Positions 25,570 to 36,400 of a DNA stretch of 64,000 nucleotides are shown here, piece by piece (positions within the stretch are counted from its first letter, which is position 1; the number at the start of each line of letters is the position of its first letter). This DNA is from Gossypium raimondii (Eukaryota > Streptophyta > Magnoliopsida > Malvales > Malvaceae): NCBI RefSeq assembly GCF_025698545.1, contig NC_068576.1, forward strand, positions 55,216,094 to 55,280,093, read 5' to 3'. Below the pieces are notes generated by a model. That model did no database searches. It saw only the letters and a program-made list of their open reading frames with translations, and was not told where the DNA came from. The translations under genes were made by a program, and so were the position numbers.

Positions 25570-26929
25570 TTCCATGGATTTTCACTATGGGCTTATTCGT
25601 CAATTCATCACTGATTACAGAACGTATGTACTCAATCCTGCGTATCCCTTAATTTAAACTGACAATCTCATTTTTTTACTCATTTTTACCATAATCATAA
25701 TTCAACAACAATATACGAATTGATACAATATATCATTCCCACATTAACAATTAATCATAAAAATTTAGCCATATGAACTTACCTGGGCCAATTTGTAGGA
25801 TTTGTAAAAGTTCAGAGACTATTTTGATACTCTCTCTTTTCCACATTTATCTTGATTCTCGATCTATAATATAAAATTTTCCATTAATTAGCATCTAACT
25901 CAATACTAATTCACTTCACAATTTATGCCCTTCAATTTTGAAATTACACTTTTACCTTAAAACTTACAATTTTTACAATCTAGTCCCTACTCAATTAACA
26001 CTTTAATTGAACTATTTTTTCCTCAAATAACACTTTATCTAATAATTTTAGGGTATTATACAGCCTTTTATATTCATAATTTCAGTACAAAACCCCAATT
26101 CCTAGCTTTTTCACAAATAAGTCCTAAAAATCATTTTCTACTAAAATCACTTAATAAAATCATAATATAATAAAATTAAAGCTTGAAATATATGATATTC
26201 ATCATAAAATTCCAGTACTCACTCATGGTAACTTTAAAATCATTCATAGAATCAAAAACAAATGAATTCAATAGTTGGACTTATTTGTAAAAGTCATAAA
26301 ACATGAAGAATTACAAAGGAAAAGCAAGAATTGAACTTACATGATGAAAAATATGAAAAAAAACAGCTTGAAAACTCTCTCCTATGGCGTTTTGGCTGAA
26401 GAAAAATGATGATATCTCTAGATTTTTCAATTTTGTCTTTATTTTATATGTTTAATTTGCAAAATTTCCAATTTTGCCCTTATTTCTCCTTATTTCTTGC
26501 TGATTTTCTTGCCCAAACCGTCCAGCCCATATACTTTAGGCCTAATTTCCTTTTAAATCCCTCCTTATTAGTCACTTAAACTATTTAATCACAATTTAAC
26601 AAATTTTGCACTATTTTCAATTTAGTCCTTTTTAATTAATCCAAACGTTAAAATTTTCTAACGAAACTTTTATACTAACTCAATGACACTCCATAAATAT
26701 TTATAAAAATATTTATGGCTCGAATTATGAATTCGAGGTCTCGATACCTCGTTTTAGACCCAATTTACCAATTAAATTCTTTTTAAATCACAGAATTCAC
26801 TAATTTAAAAATTCTTCTAAATTCACACTTGACCCATAATTATTAACTTATTAAAATTTCAAGCTTACTTGTCGGATTTAGTGATCCCAAATCACTGTTT
26901 TCGATACCACTAAAAATTAGGCTGTTACA

Positions 26930-28174
26930 ATATAATTATACAAATATATAAAATAATAATATTTTTTATATTTTTTATTATAACGACTTAAACAAGCATC
27001 ATCAAGTCACATCAAGAGTCTATTGATCAGATACTCTAGACCTTACGGTCCCATAAGTATTAGACTATCCCATATAAAAACACAAGAAATCAAGAGAGAG
27101 AGGAGGAAAGCTTCTTCTCCTCTTCATCTTTCTCTAACCGAGAACTCACTTTTCTCCATACTTTGACAATTAAATCTGTCGGCCCTCTACCCTGTCCTAA
27201 ATGAAGTGAATCGATCAACTTCTTCACCACTCAAACATAATATTAACACATTCGTTGAGTATTCTCATAAAAAAAATTATTTACCAAAATTAATATCTCA
27301 AATTTAATTTATTTTAAAAATAATTCGCTAGGATAACATTCGCTTTATAATTATTTACCAAAATTAGCATAAAAGCTCTATTTTGTTGATAATAAAAGTT
27401 TGGATTATGGCCAATAATAATAAAGTTGACGATATAGCTTGATTAAATTAAAGAATTATTACTTTTATATTAATTTCAGTAACTTAAAAAGTAAATTACC
27501 CAACATTGACAATCATAAATGGAATTCATGATTTGGGTCCATGAACCTAATCTATAAAGGGGACCTATTAATTAGATCCCTAAATCAAACTTATGAATTC
27601 GACTGTAAATTGGATCCATGAACCGAACCCACCAAAATTTATACATCTCATTATATCATATAAATATATATATACAATAACCTAAATACACTATAATTGT
27701 GACAAGTAGTGCAATCATATTTTATTTATTTATTTTTAATTTTAGTTATTCATTAATTAAATTAAAACAATTTTAACATGATTTAGAAGCAAATAGAGTA
27801 AAAACAAATAAATAATAAAAATATTAATAACTTTTAAAATTTAAAACGTATGAAACGAAATGATTATGTTTAAAAAATTAAAATTGAAACCTACGTGGAT
27901 GATTATGTTTTAAATATGAAATTTTTAAACGCAATAATTTTGTATCAACTTCAATTAATTTAATTTAATCATCTTACTTACATTCAATTTGATCACTGTT
28001 ATTTTGATTCTTTATGTAGATTTAAATTTAAATGTTTATTCTACGTAGTATTATTTTTAATGTTATTATATGTAAATTTATTTATGATATTATTTATTCG
28101 ATAAAATTATAAAGTAAATACGTAATACATGTAGATTTATTTATAAATGATATAAAAGATGGCCTTTATACCAG
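26930..28174. other. AT-rich spacer, possible LTR-like remnant
   Basis: No gene was found. A GC-richer patch at about 26990-27240 has ccatataaaaaca, a purine/pyrimidine palindrome around aggaggaaagcttcttctcct, and a polypyrimidine run. It could be a remnant of an LTR promoter/R region, but I cannot place it. Confidence 0.4.
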
Positions 28175-28183
28175 GTTTATAAC

Positions 28184-28296
28184 GGGCAAAAAACTAAAAA
28201 AAGTCCTTTTTTTTTTAAATTTACTGAAATAGGCCGATTTTTTAATTATTTACCAGAATGGGCCATTTTCCCCGAAATCGCGTCCACGTCAGCGCG
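28184..28296 (+). repeat. Left terminal inverted repeat of the MULE
   Basis: This is 113 bp, beginning GGGCAAAAAACT and ending in the cgcgtccacgtcagcgcg block. It matches the right TIR with only a few differences. Confidence 0.95.
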
Positions 28297-28448
28297 CTGA
28301 CGTTGACGTGGACGCGATGACCTGTCACGTAGCGCGTTTTTCGGGGCACGATTTTGACGTTGATTTCACGTTGGGTTTTCTGGGTTTTAGGGTTTAGGGT
28401 GCAGGCTTTTTTAGGGTTTAGGGGTCCCGAAAAAAATTATTTCGAGTT

Positions 28449-28873
28449 GACGTTTCTGGTCAAATAGTATAAAATCGCTTCTACCAGGATGCTATCAGAG
28501 AAGAAATTGTGAAATCGTGCCCTCGTGGATGCCATTTCAGCACAGTTGGTCATGTAAGAAGTAATTTTTTTTGACGTTTTCTGAGCAAATAGTATAAAAT
28601 CGCTGATACCAGGATGCTATATGAGAAGAAATTGTGAAATTGCGCCCTCGTGGACGCGATTTCGCTACAGTTGGTCATGTAGGAAATTTTTTTTTTACAT
28701 TTCTGAGCAAATAGTGTAAAAACGCTGATACCAGGATGCTATATGAGAAGAAATTGTGAAATCGCGCCCTCGTGGACGCGATTTTGCTACAGTTGGTCAT
28801 GTAGGAAATAATTTTTTTTTGACGTTTCTGAGCAAATAGTGTAAAATCATGCCCTCGTGGACGCGATTTTGCT
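28449..28873. repeat. Subterminal tandem repeat, about 122-bp unit, 3.5 copies
   Basis: Each unit contains 'gacgttt-ctgagcaaatagt', 'accaggatgctat', 'gagaagaaattgtgaaat', 'gccctcgtgga' and 'cagttggtcatgta'. Copies start at about 28449, 28572 and 28693, with a shortened last copy to about 28873. It lies between the left TIR and the transposase start, where MULE promoter and transposase-binding repeats are often found. Confidence 0.85.
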
Positions 28874-28981
28874 ACAGTAGCAAGTTTGGGCTGAGGCTAT
28901 AAATTAGGTAGAAAATGTTCTTAGAATGCATAAGTCATAGCAGAAACATTTTAGAGAGGCTAAGAAAGTTAGAGTTTCAAA

Positions 28982-31535
28982 ATGAGTGAACGTATTAGTG
29001 CTGTTATTTACTACGATGGTGAGGTTTGCCACACCGAGAATGGTGTTATTTTTTTGTCGGAGAATACGGTGCGACTGTCATTTAGCCAAAACATAGATTT
29101 GACAGAACTTCGTAAAAGAATTAGGCGTAAAATCTTCGGAATGACGCCAATGAAAGTTCTGTCAATCACGTATCGATTTTGTTCTTCTGTTGATCCGGTG
29201 ACATATGACTCGTTTGACATAAAAGGTGCTCGTAGCTTGGAGGCAATGGTGCAAACTCATCTTGCTAGCGGAGCAACTTATATTGAGTTATATGTACAAT
29301 TTACGTCGCCAACTGATGTACTTCCGTCCGGTGTTCGAGATGTATACACGACCCCTGGCCGACACTCGGTTAGCGGGTTACAAAATACGGAACAACCCAT
29401 GTTCGGTAGCGGTGTCGAATGTACATCCCCACCAAGACACTCTGTCGGTGGATGAGACATGTACGTCGGTGGCTCGACGTTTGACGCTAGAAATACGAAA
29501 TGGGGAACTGCATCAAGTTCTAGTGGATGGCAATCTACATCCAATTGGGGACGTTATCAAATGCCCAGAAGAAGGGATGACGTACTACCTACGACATCAA
29601 CCGGTGAGGGGACGTCGTACGCTGCAGATGATTGTGGGTTAGAAGATGAGTCCGATGTGGATCCACCTCGAGAGCCCGGGCCGGATGGTGCGGGTGGGAT
29701 TATTTTCGACGGAGCCTATTCCAATGAAGGTGAAGATGGTGATAGGAGTGCGGATGATGATGAAGATCCACGATTGAGCATACTCACCTCCAGCCCACAT
29801 GCATAATGTCGATCTGTCAGCAGATGATGCGTTAGAGTTTCCAGATCTACCACACCGGTTGCGAGATCGTACAAGTCCGGGGGTAGATCCTGGTGAACTT
29901 GAAGTTGGTAATCTGTTTACCAATAAGGATAGTTTTATTGGTGCTTTGAAACAGCATAGCATCAAAAACGGCGTTAATTACCACGTCGTTAAATCAAAAT
30001 CTGATAAGTTTGAGGCGAAGTGTGCGGTGCAAGACGACAAATGTTCATAGAAAATCGTCGCCTCGTTAAGGAAGAGGACAGTGTTGTGGGAGATCAAAAA
30101 GTACAAAGGTCCACATACATGTCTGCAGTACGATGATTGAATGTGTCGAATAATATTTTATTTTCCAATGTTGCATTATTTAATGTACTCCCTCCCTCTG
30201 TAGGTGTTTCAGAAGATCATCCGAAAATGGATTCAGCTATGTTGGCTAGCTTGATACTGCCCACGATAAAGGTAGATCCTAGGACTTCAGTGCCGGTGAT
30301 AATTTCCAATATCCGTAGCCAAATGGGGTACACGCCCTCTTACCGTAAGGCTTGGATAGCTAAGCAAAAGACATTGGAGAAGATGCATAGTGGGTGGGGC
30401 GCTTCATATAATGAAATATGGCAATGGTGTCAGGTGCCATCACAGACCTTGAAACGGAACATGCGTACTACAACGGTCGATTGCTACGTGGATGCCAAGT
30501 GTTCAAACGCCTTTTTTGGACATTTAAGTAATGCCAAGACGCATTTCCATACTGCAAGCCGTTTGTACAAATTGACGGTACCTTCATGTTCGGTAGGTAC
30601 ACTCATCGGCTATTGGTTGCAGTGGCACAGGACGACGGTGGGAGAATTCTTCCAATTGCATTTGCAATAACACCGGGGGAGTCGTCAGATGACTGGAATT
30701 TCTTTCTCTCTAGGTTAAGGAGACATGTGTGCCCCCAACCTGATATCTGTGTTATTTCAGACCGGGGGCGTCGGTATACTAGCTGCATTTGATCGAGAGG
30801 GAAGCCTGTGGCAGCGTACACACCATAGATATTGCCTGAGACACGTTGCTTCGAACTACTACAGGCAATATCCATCTAAGATCGAACGACGACAAGTGAC
30901 CAACATGGGTATTTACTATATACCTGTATTATTTCGTTTGTCATTTTGAATTAGTTTTATTGGTAGAAGTGGTATAAAATATTTGCTATGTTCTTATATT
31001 GGTAGGGTATGAAATGAATAAAGATCGTTTTCACGAGATGTTGGCAATCTTACGATCCCAAAACAGAGAAGGGGCGGACTACCTTTGCAACATACGTTTC
31101 GAACAGTGGGCACAAGCATACGACGGAGGCCTACGATATGGGCATATGACGTCGAACCTGGCAGAATGCATAAATTCTGTTCTTAAAGGAACGCGCCATC
31201 TATCGATAACAGCGGTTGTGCGAGAGACATATTTCCGTTTGGCGGCGCTATTTCCAAAGCGAGCGGCAACTTATGCAGGCCAGATGCAGGGTGGGCATGT
31301 ATGGTGCAGTAAGGTAGTTCAAGAAATTAACAAGGCGAACGCGAGGGCAAACACCATGCACGCAGTGTGTCACGATCGAGATAATTTATGGTTTCGCGTG
31401 ACGGAGTTTGACAGACCGCACCAATGTGTTGTTGGCGGGCAATATCGTGTACACTTGCGAAACAGGACTTGTGACTGTGGGAAGTTCGACGCACTTCGTT
31501 ATCCATGCGCTCATGTTTCCAAAAACTTTTGTTAA
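28982..31535 (+). pseudogene. MURA-type MULE transposase, disrupted and 3'-truncated
   Basis: Domains in order: an N-terminal PB1-like segment (28982-29455, MSERISAVIYYDGEV), an acidic linker, a MuDR DNA-binding segment (about 29880-30050, NLFTNKDSFIGALKQH), the DDE MULE domain (about 30210-31180) and a SWIM zinc finger (CDCGKFDALRYPCAHV, 31469-31515). DDE residues are visible as Asp in QIDGTF (30574), Asp in ISDRG (30760) and Glu in LAECINS (31164). Two introns are likely (about 30129-30203 and 30907-31003). Breaks: TGA at 29453, a frame change near 29800, TAG at 30048, a frame slip near 30440, TAA at 30529 and a frameshift near 30765. After the SWIM finger the frame stops at once (HVSKNFC), so the usual zinc-knuckle tail is missing. 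It is not functional as it stands. Confidence 0.9.
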
Positions 31536-31610
31536 TGGTTAGTCAAATTATCAATTTATGTAAAATTATTAAGCCGGAAATAGTGTGGTACAAACTAGTA
31601 AGATTATCAA

Positions 31611-31838
31611 ATTAGGTTAGGGTTTTAAATTAAATTAGGTTAGGGTTAGAGTTTATAATTAAATTAGGTTAGGGCTAGGGTTTTATAATTAAATTAAATT
31701 AGGTTAGGTTAGGGTTTTATAATTGAATTAGGTTAGGGTTAGGGTTTATAATTAAATTAAATTAGGTTTGGGTTTTTAATTAAATTAAATTAGGTTAGAG
31801 TTTAGGTTAATTAAATTAAATTAGGTTAGGGTTTAGGG
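31611..31838. repeat. Telomere-like degenerate array (ttaggg-rich)
   Basis: Repeats of 'aaattaggttagggtt' with spacers 'ttataattaaatt' run from about 31611 to 31838. Several contain ttaggg, and the right end contains gtttaggg, close to the plant telomere unit TTTAGGG. It fills the gap between the two convergent, 3'-truncated genes of the MULE. A smaller telomere-like patch lies at about 28376-28424. Confidence 0.85.
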
Positions 31839-32826
31839 TCTTCAAGTTTAGTCGGTAATCCACGATAACTTACCGGATGGTTCCACCTAATTCAATAAAT
31901 TTTTAGCATACTTTTATTATTACAAAATCTACATAACAATTTCAAAATGTAATATAAAATTTACCTCGACACGAGTGAGAATGTATATGGGTGGTTCACT
32001 CGAGGACGTAGAAATGGAAAGAGAAACCGTGCCCATGATTGCAGTAGTGACAGGCAACCTCCGATTTTTGCTCTCCTCGGTTTAAATGCCCGCACATCTC
32101 ACGATACAATGTTGCCAAGACAGCAGACCCCAACTAAATTCACCGGTTGCTCTAAAATCAACGAGTTTTAGCAGCCACCTTAGATGTACACGGCTCCGTG
32201 ACGTGTCGGCCATCAGATAGCCTCCAATTATTTGAAGAATGTATGATCGGGCATATCGAATTCTTTCAATTTCGGTTGAATTTGCATTCAGATTGGGGAA
32301 GGTGGCACGTAACCAGCCCATCTCCACCTTACCTCCATCCATTTTATCCGGTACAGCGCCCAAAAGCTCGTAACACACCGCCTCCCAGTTGCTAGATTGG
32401 GCAGACCCGGTGACTGGGTGCCCGTCCACCGGCAATCCCAAATGCAGATGGACATCTTCTAGAGTGATAGTGCACTCTCCACATGGAAGATGAAATGTGT
32501 GCGTCTCGGGTCTCCACTTCTCGATGAGCGCACTGATCAGTTTCGGCTCCAACTTGCATCCCCGGCCTACCGTCGCCACGTGCCAAAATCCCGCTTCCCA
32601 CAGGTAGTTCTCTACTAACGGTGATGGAGGACCATGCATATTCCGAATATTGCATTCCAATACCCGATCTTCAGACTTTTATAACAAAAAATAAATTAAT
32701 ATTTATCTAAAAATACATAAATAAAATTATCTTAAATAAAATTTAAAATTTAAATTTAATACTTACCATTTTCATTTGCTTCACCGATATGTGATTCCTA
32801 TCAAGACGAATCAATGATTCGGCCAT
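31838..32826 (-). pseudogene. Plant mobile domain (PMD, MAIN-like) gene carried by the MULE, broken
   Basis: Exon 1 is 32767-32826 (MAESLIRLDRNHISVKQMKM, donor GTAAGT). Exon 2 starts at 32675 (SEDRVLECNIRNMHG). It shows hallmark PMD text: GFWHVATVGRGCKL, WRPETHTFHLPCGECTITLE, LGLPVDGHPVTG and LLKLVDF. A one-base loss near 32135 shifts the frame (SWG then LLSWQH) and brings a stop at 32082. Out of frame, the homologous sequence continues to a donor at 31965. An exon 3 start (GTGGAACCATCC, 31886) is cut off at 31838 by the telomere-like array. Database entries of this family are often labelled 'serine/threonine-protein phosphatase 7 long form homolog', although PMD itself has no known phosphatase activity. 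The gene converges on the transposase. Confidence 0.88.
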
Positions 32827-33174
32827 TGCAGAAAATATTAAAAATTTTAAAATTATTTTAAAAAAATAAAAATATTTAAAATTTTAAAAAAAAAATGAAA
32901 TTGAATGGAAAAAGAAATTTAATATGGAGGTTAGAGATTTTTTGAAGGAAATTGTGAGGATTTTGGAAGGAATTCGAGAGTTTAAGAGAATTTTGGAAGG
33001 AAATTGAGAGAATTTTTGAAGGACTTTGAGAGAATTTTTGAATGAAATTGAGATAGGATTTGTTTGTGAAAAAATAAGAGGTAGGGGGTTTTTATAGTTA
33101 AAAAAATTCTGACCGTTGGGGGGGGCCAACGGTCAAATTTTTGACCGTTGGGGGTACTGTTCATGCGCGGGTGT

Positions 33175-33278
33175 CATCGCGTCCACGTCAGCGCGACCTG
33201 CTGACGTGGAAGGAAATCGCTTCCTCAGGGACGCGATTTCCTTCCACATCGGCAGGTCGCGCTGACGTGGACGCGATG
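33175..33278. repeat. Palindrome with 46-bp arms next to right MULE TIR
   Basis: The arms 33175-33220 and 33233-33278 are reverse complements with about two mismatches, around a 12-base loop. They contain cgcgtccacgtcagcgcg, the same block that closes the TIRs, with ACGT cores. It could form a strong hairpin in DNA or RNA. Confidence 0.9.
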
Positions 33279-33299
33279 ACCTGTCACGTTCCCGGACAT

Positions 33300-33411
33300 C
33301 GCGCTGACGTGGACGCGATTTCAGGGAAAATGGCCCATTCCGGTAAATAATTAAAAAATCGGCCTATTTCGGTAAATTTAAAAAAAAAGGGCTTTTTTTA
33401 GTGTTTTGCCC
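33300..33411 (-). repeat. Right terminal inverted repeat of the MULE
   Basis: This is 112 bp, the reverse complement of the left TIR with a few mismatches. It ends at GCCC before the target duplication GTTTATAAC. Confidence 0.95.
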
Positions 33412-33420
33412 GTTTATAAC

Positions 33421-36400
33421 TACTTATATTAAATATTTTCCAAATTTTAATTATTTTTATTTCCTACAAATATATTTAATAATTAATTTAATTTAGTCTC
33501 TCGTTTGATTATTTTATTTAGTCCTTTCCTTTAAATTCTAAATTATAGCTCCATGGTTAATTAATTATTATTTAATTATTTCAACAATTTCAAATTATTT
33601 TAAATAAAATAGACAAATATTGGTTGGTTTTAAAAGGACTTTTATTTAGATCAATTGAAAAACCTCCTTTTGTAAACATATTATATTAAATTTTAATTTG
33701 TTTTTAGTTTTTAATAGTAGCTTAGTTTATACTATTACAAATAAGCATAAAATAGTATTAAATATTTTTAAAATATTTTAATTTAAGCAAACTTTTAATA
33801 AACGTTATTTGATTTATTCTTCCATATTTAATTTTAAAACGAAGTACTATATCGAAACTCATCTTTAAAAAGTGTATAAAAGGAGAATTAAAAATTGTGG
33901 CAATATTAATTAATAATTATTTAAAAATATTTAATTTTAAAATCATTTTAAAATGACTTAAAAATACAAATGAAAAGTTAAATAAAAATATTTTTAGAAT
34001 ATTTTATTTTAATTTTATAAAATTTATTATAATATCAAATATTATGTTTTATATTATTATATTATAATTTTGTAATCATTTTATTAATGGAATGTTATAA
34101 AATTAAAAAAATGAAAAAATAAACATTAATTTTATTTTCATTTTCTCAATCATACAAATTTTGAAACATTACAAATTTTATATCAAAATTTTTAAAACAT
34201 ATCATATATTTTAATTAATGCATACAATCAAATTCATGCACACGAGTAAAAAATTAGTTATCAAAATATATCAAGGTAGATATTTGAATAGTTACACGAA
34301 TATAACCTCAAAATTTCACGTCATTATAAGGTTAAAATATGGTATAAGTCCTTTTACTCTTCAAAAATTTAAAAGTTAGCCATTGTACTTTTATTGCTAG
34401 ATATTTAGTTATTGTACTTTTCAAATTTTAAATTTCAGGTCATATTTTTTTGTTAAATTTGTCTCCGTTGTATTTGAAAAAAAACTCAATTGGTAGTTAT
34501 GTAATTAAGAAAATAACGTTATAATGAACTTGAATTTAAAATAATAATTTTAATAACAACATATAAAACTAAATTTTAAAATATAAAAAATAAAAAGACT
34601 AAAGATTAAATTTTAAATTTTAAATTTACGAAATTATAAATATAAAATCCGGAAAAAGTTAAGTAAGTTAGGATGCTGACATTCACAAGTGAATACACTA
34701 TTTGTTATGGCAAATCATGCACAACACTGCTCTTAACACATTAAAGAACAAGACATGTGAATCTGAGCGTTTTGTTTTTGTTTCCCCTCTTGTATGACGG
34801 GGGGCTTGTTTTTGGTTGTTGGGCTTGTACAATAAATAATAATCTTGAGCTGCCATTCTTTCAGCAACTACGGTTCCTTTCTATTTTAGACCCTTTCAAA
34901 CTGACTGTCAAACCCCCAACCATATTTCCCCAACTGTCCTTTGAACATGCAGCTTAGCAATAAGGACAGCAAAGGCATTTTGGGAATCCAACAAACATTG
35001 TTTTCCCTTCATACTGGAAATTTCTATTTATAACGATGGGAATACTAGGCTTCATGGGGGTGTCTTAAGCTTAAGGCAAAGCACTTTATTCCTCTTTGTA
35101 ATGTTTCTTGCTCAAATGAGTATTCCAATCACAGTTGCATTTGCATATACATATATATATTCACACTCATAAAACCAAAAAACAAAACACAAAACACAAC
35201 ATGGGTCTGTATTAATGTCCCATGTTTTACCATATGTTTGGTTTTATGATGCATTTGCTTCTGTTTTTCTGAGATGCTCATTTAAGCAAGCAATGTTAAA
35301 AAAGTGGAACTTTCTCTACCTTTATATGATCAGGTGAAATTCTTACAATCTTTAACTGTGTTTATTATATGAGCTTTGTTCAGATCTTGTTTATTAACTT
35401 TCACATTGAAGTTCTGCTAACCATTTGTGGGTGTGTGTGTTTTGAGTTATGGAGTGACTTTGGTAATTGAATTGCTTGATGTTGGGGATTGCCCCATTTC
35501 TTTAGTTCATCTTCCCTTTGCCTCGACAATTAGATCTATGAGAATCCGAAGGTAGCTTCGGGTTTGGCCGGTAAAATGGAATTCGATTGCCAATGCTATG
35601 GTATGGAATAACCTATTGAAAAGGGTCTGTGAAGCGCTAATAATTGGTTCTCAGGTGAAGTGTACACCACTCTGTTACTATGTATGATGTGAATGCATCA
35701 GTACCATACAAAGTTTTTTTCGAGGTTGTCGACGAGTCGACGGTATCGGATTCCAATTTCAAGGGCTTCACTGAGTTTTTGATAGACGGAATAGTACGTA
35801 CTTGCCAACTTTCTTATCTTTGTCGTTGATCTGGTTCTTCATTTTGTAAACATAGTTCTCCAAGTTGTTCATGAACTTCAACATGTATTTATCGCAATTA
35901 ATTTCAGTATTGTCCATTAAATCAGCCATTGCAATAATTCAATGCCATAAAATTTACTATTTATTACAACTGACGCTAAACTTTTGAAAATTATAATTGG
36001 ATTCTCAAAGCATAAATCATTTTTACATCAAGAAAGTCACCTTATCAATTTAGGCTTGTCTAGATATGAGTTGAGTTTTTATTTTTAAACACGTGATTAA
36101 AATTTTACCTATTATATAAATAGTTCGAAAATGACATGTTAAAAAATATCTTTTAACACATTAAATTTAAATCGTTCATGCGATAAATACACATATTTAT
36201 AATTTGATCTATACATTTTAAACATTCTTCACTCTATATTTAAACCGAATTTTAATGTTTATATTAATAATAACCCTAAAAAATTATAATTAATATACTA
36301 TCGATATTTTAGAAATTCAACCACAACCATTTATAGTTTGATATCATTTTAAATTTTCATCATTGACGCAATTTACTTATATATAACATCAATTCAAATT

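Larger units (their letters stand above)
21600..26929 (-). mobile_element. LTR-retrotransposon LTR (element B), split by element A
   Basis: Read on the - strand, the element begins TGTAACAGCC at 26929 and runs leftward to about 24743. It continues across the inserted element A from 22518 to about 21600, where it fades out. Its 5' part matches the 5' part of element A: the segment with 'gaggtatcgagacctcg' and 'gagccataaatatttttataaatatttatgg' occurs in both. Its far part (about 21770-22340) matches 23590-24130 of A. B also holds about 1.2 kb that A lacks, with short subrepeats at 24930-25080 and 25432-25569. The left end is not resolved, and no TSD could be paired with the right flank. It carries no coding region. 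Confidence 0.6.
28184..33411. mobile_element. Mutator-like transposon (MULE), 5228 bp, carrying transposase and PMD genes
   Basis: Both ends start GGGCAAAA and form long terminal inverted repeats (28184-28296 and 33300-33411). The element is flanked by a perfect 9-bp direct repeat GTTTATAAC (28175-28183 and 33412-33420), the duplication length diagnostic of Mutator transposition. Inside, in order, are a telomere-like patch, subterminal tandem repeats, a MURA-type transposase pseudogene (+), a telomere-like array, a plant mobile domain pseudogene (-), and a 46-bp-arm palindrome next to the right TIR. The intact TSD and well-matched TIRs suggest a fairly recent insertion, yet both genes are broken. 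It may therefore have moved using transposase supplied from elsewhere, or decayed since. Plant mobile domain genes riding on MULEs are a known association. Confidence 0.95.

Noticed and set aside
29011..29965. - strand frames opposite the transposase
   Set aside because: Antisense shadows of the transposase pseudogene.
32884..33164. - strand frames of 81 and 60 aa
   Set aside because: Repetitive Phe/Ser/Lys text from the 'gaaggaaattgagagaattt' repeats in the PMD upstream region; not protein-like.
34757..34957. 66-aa + strand frame
   Set aside because: No domain, no Kozak or splice context, and composition typical of T-rich spacer.
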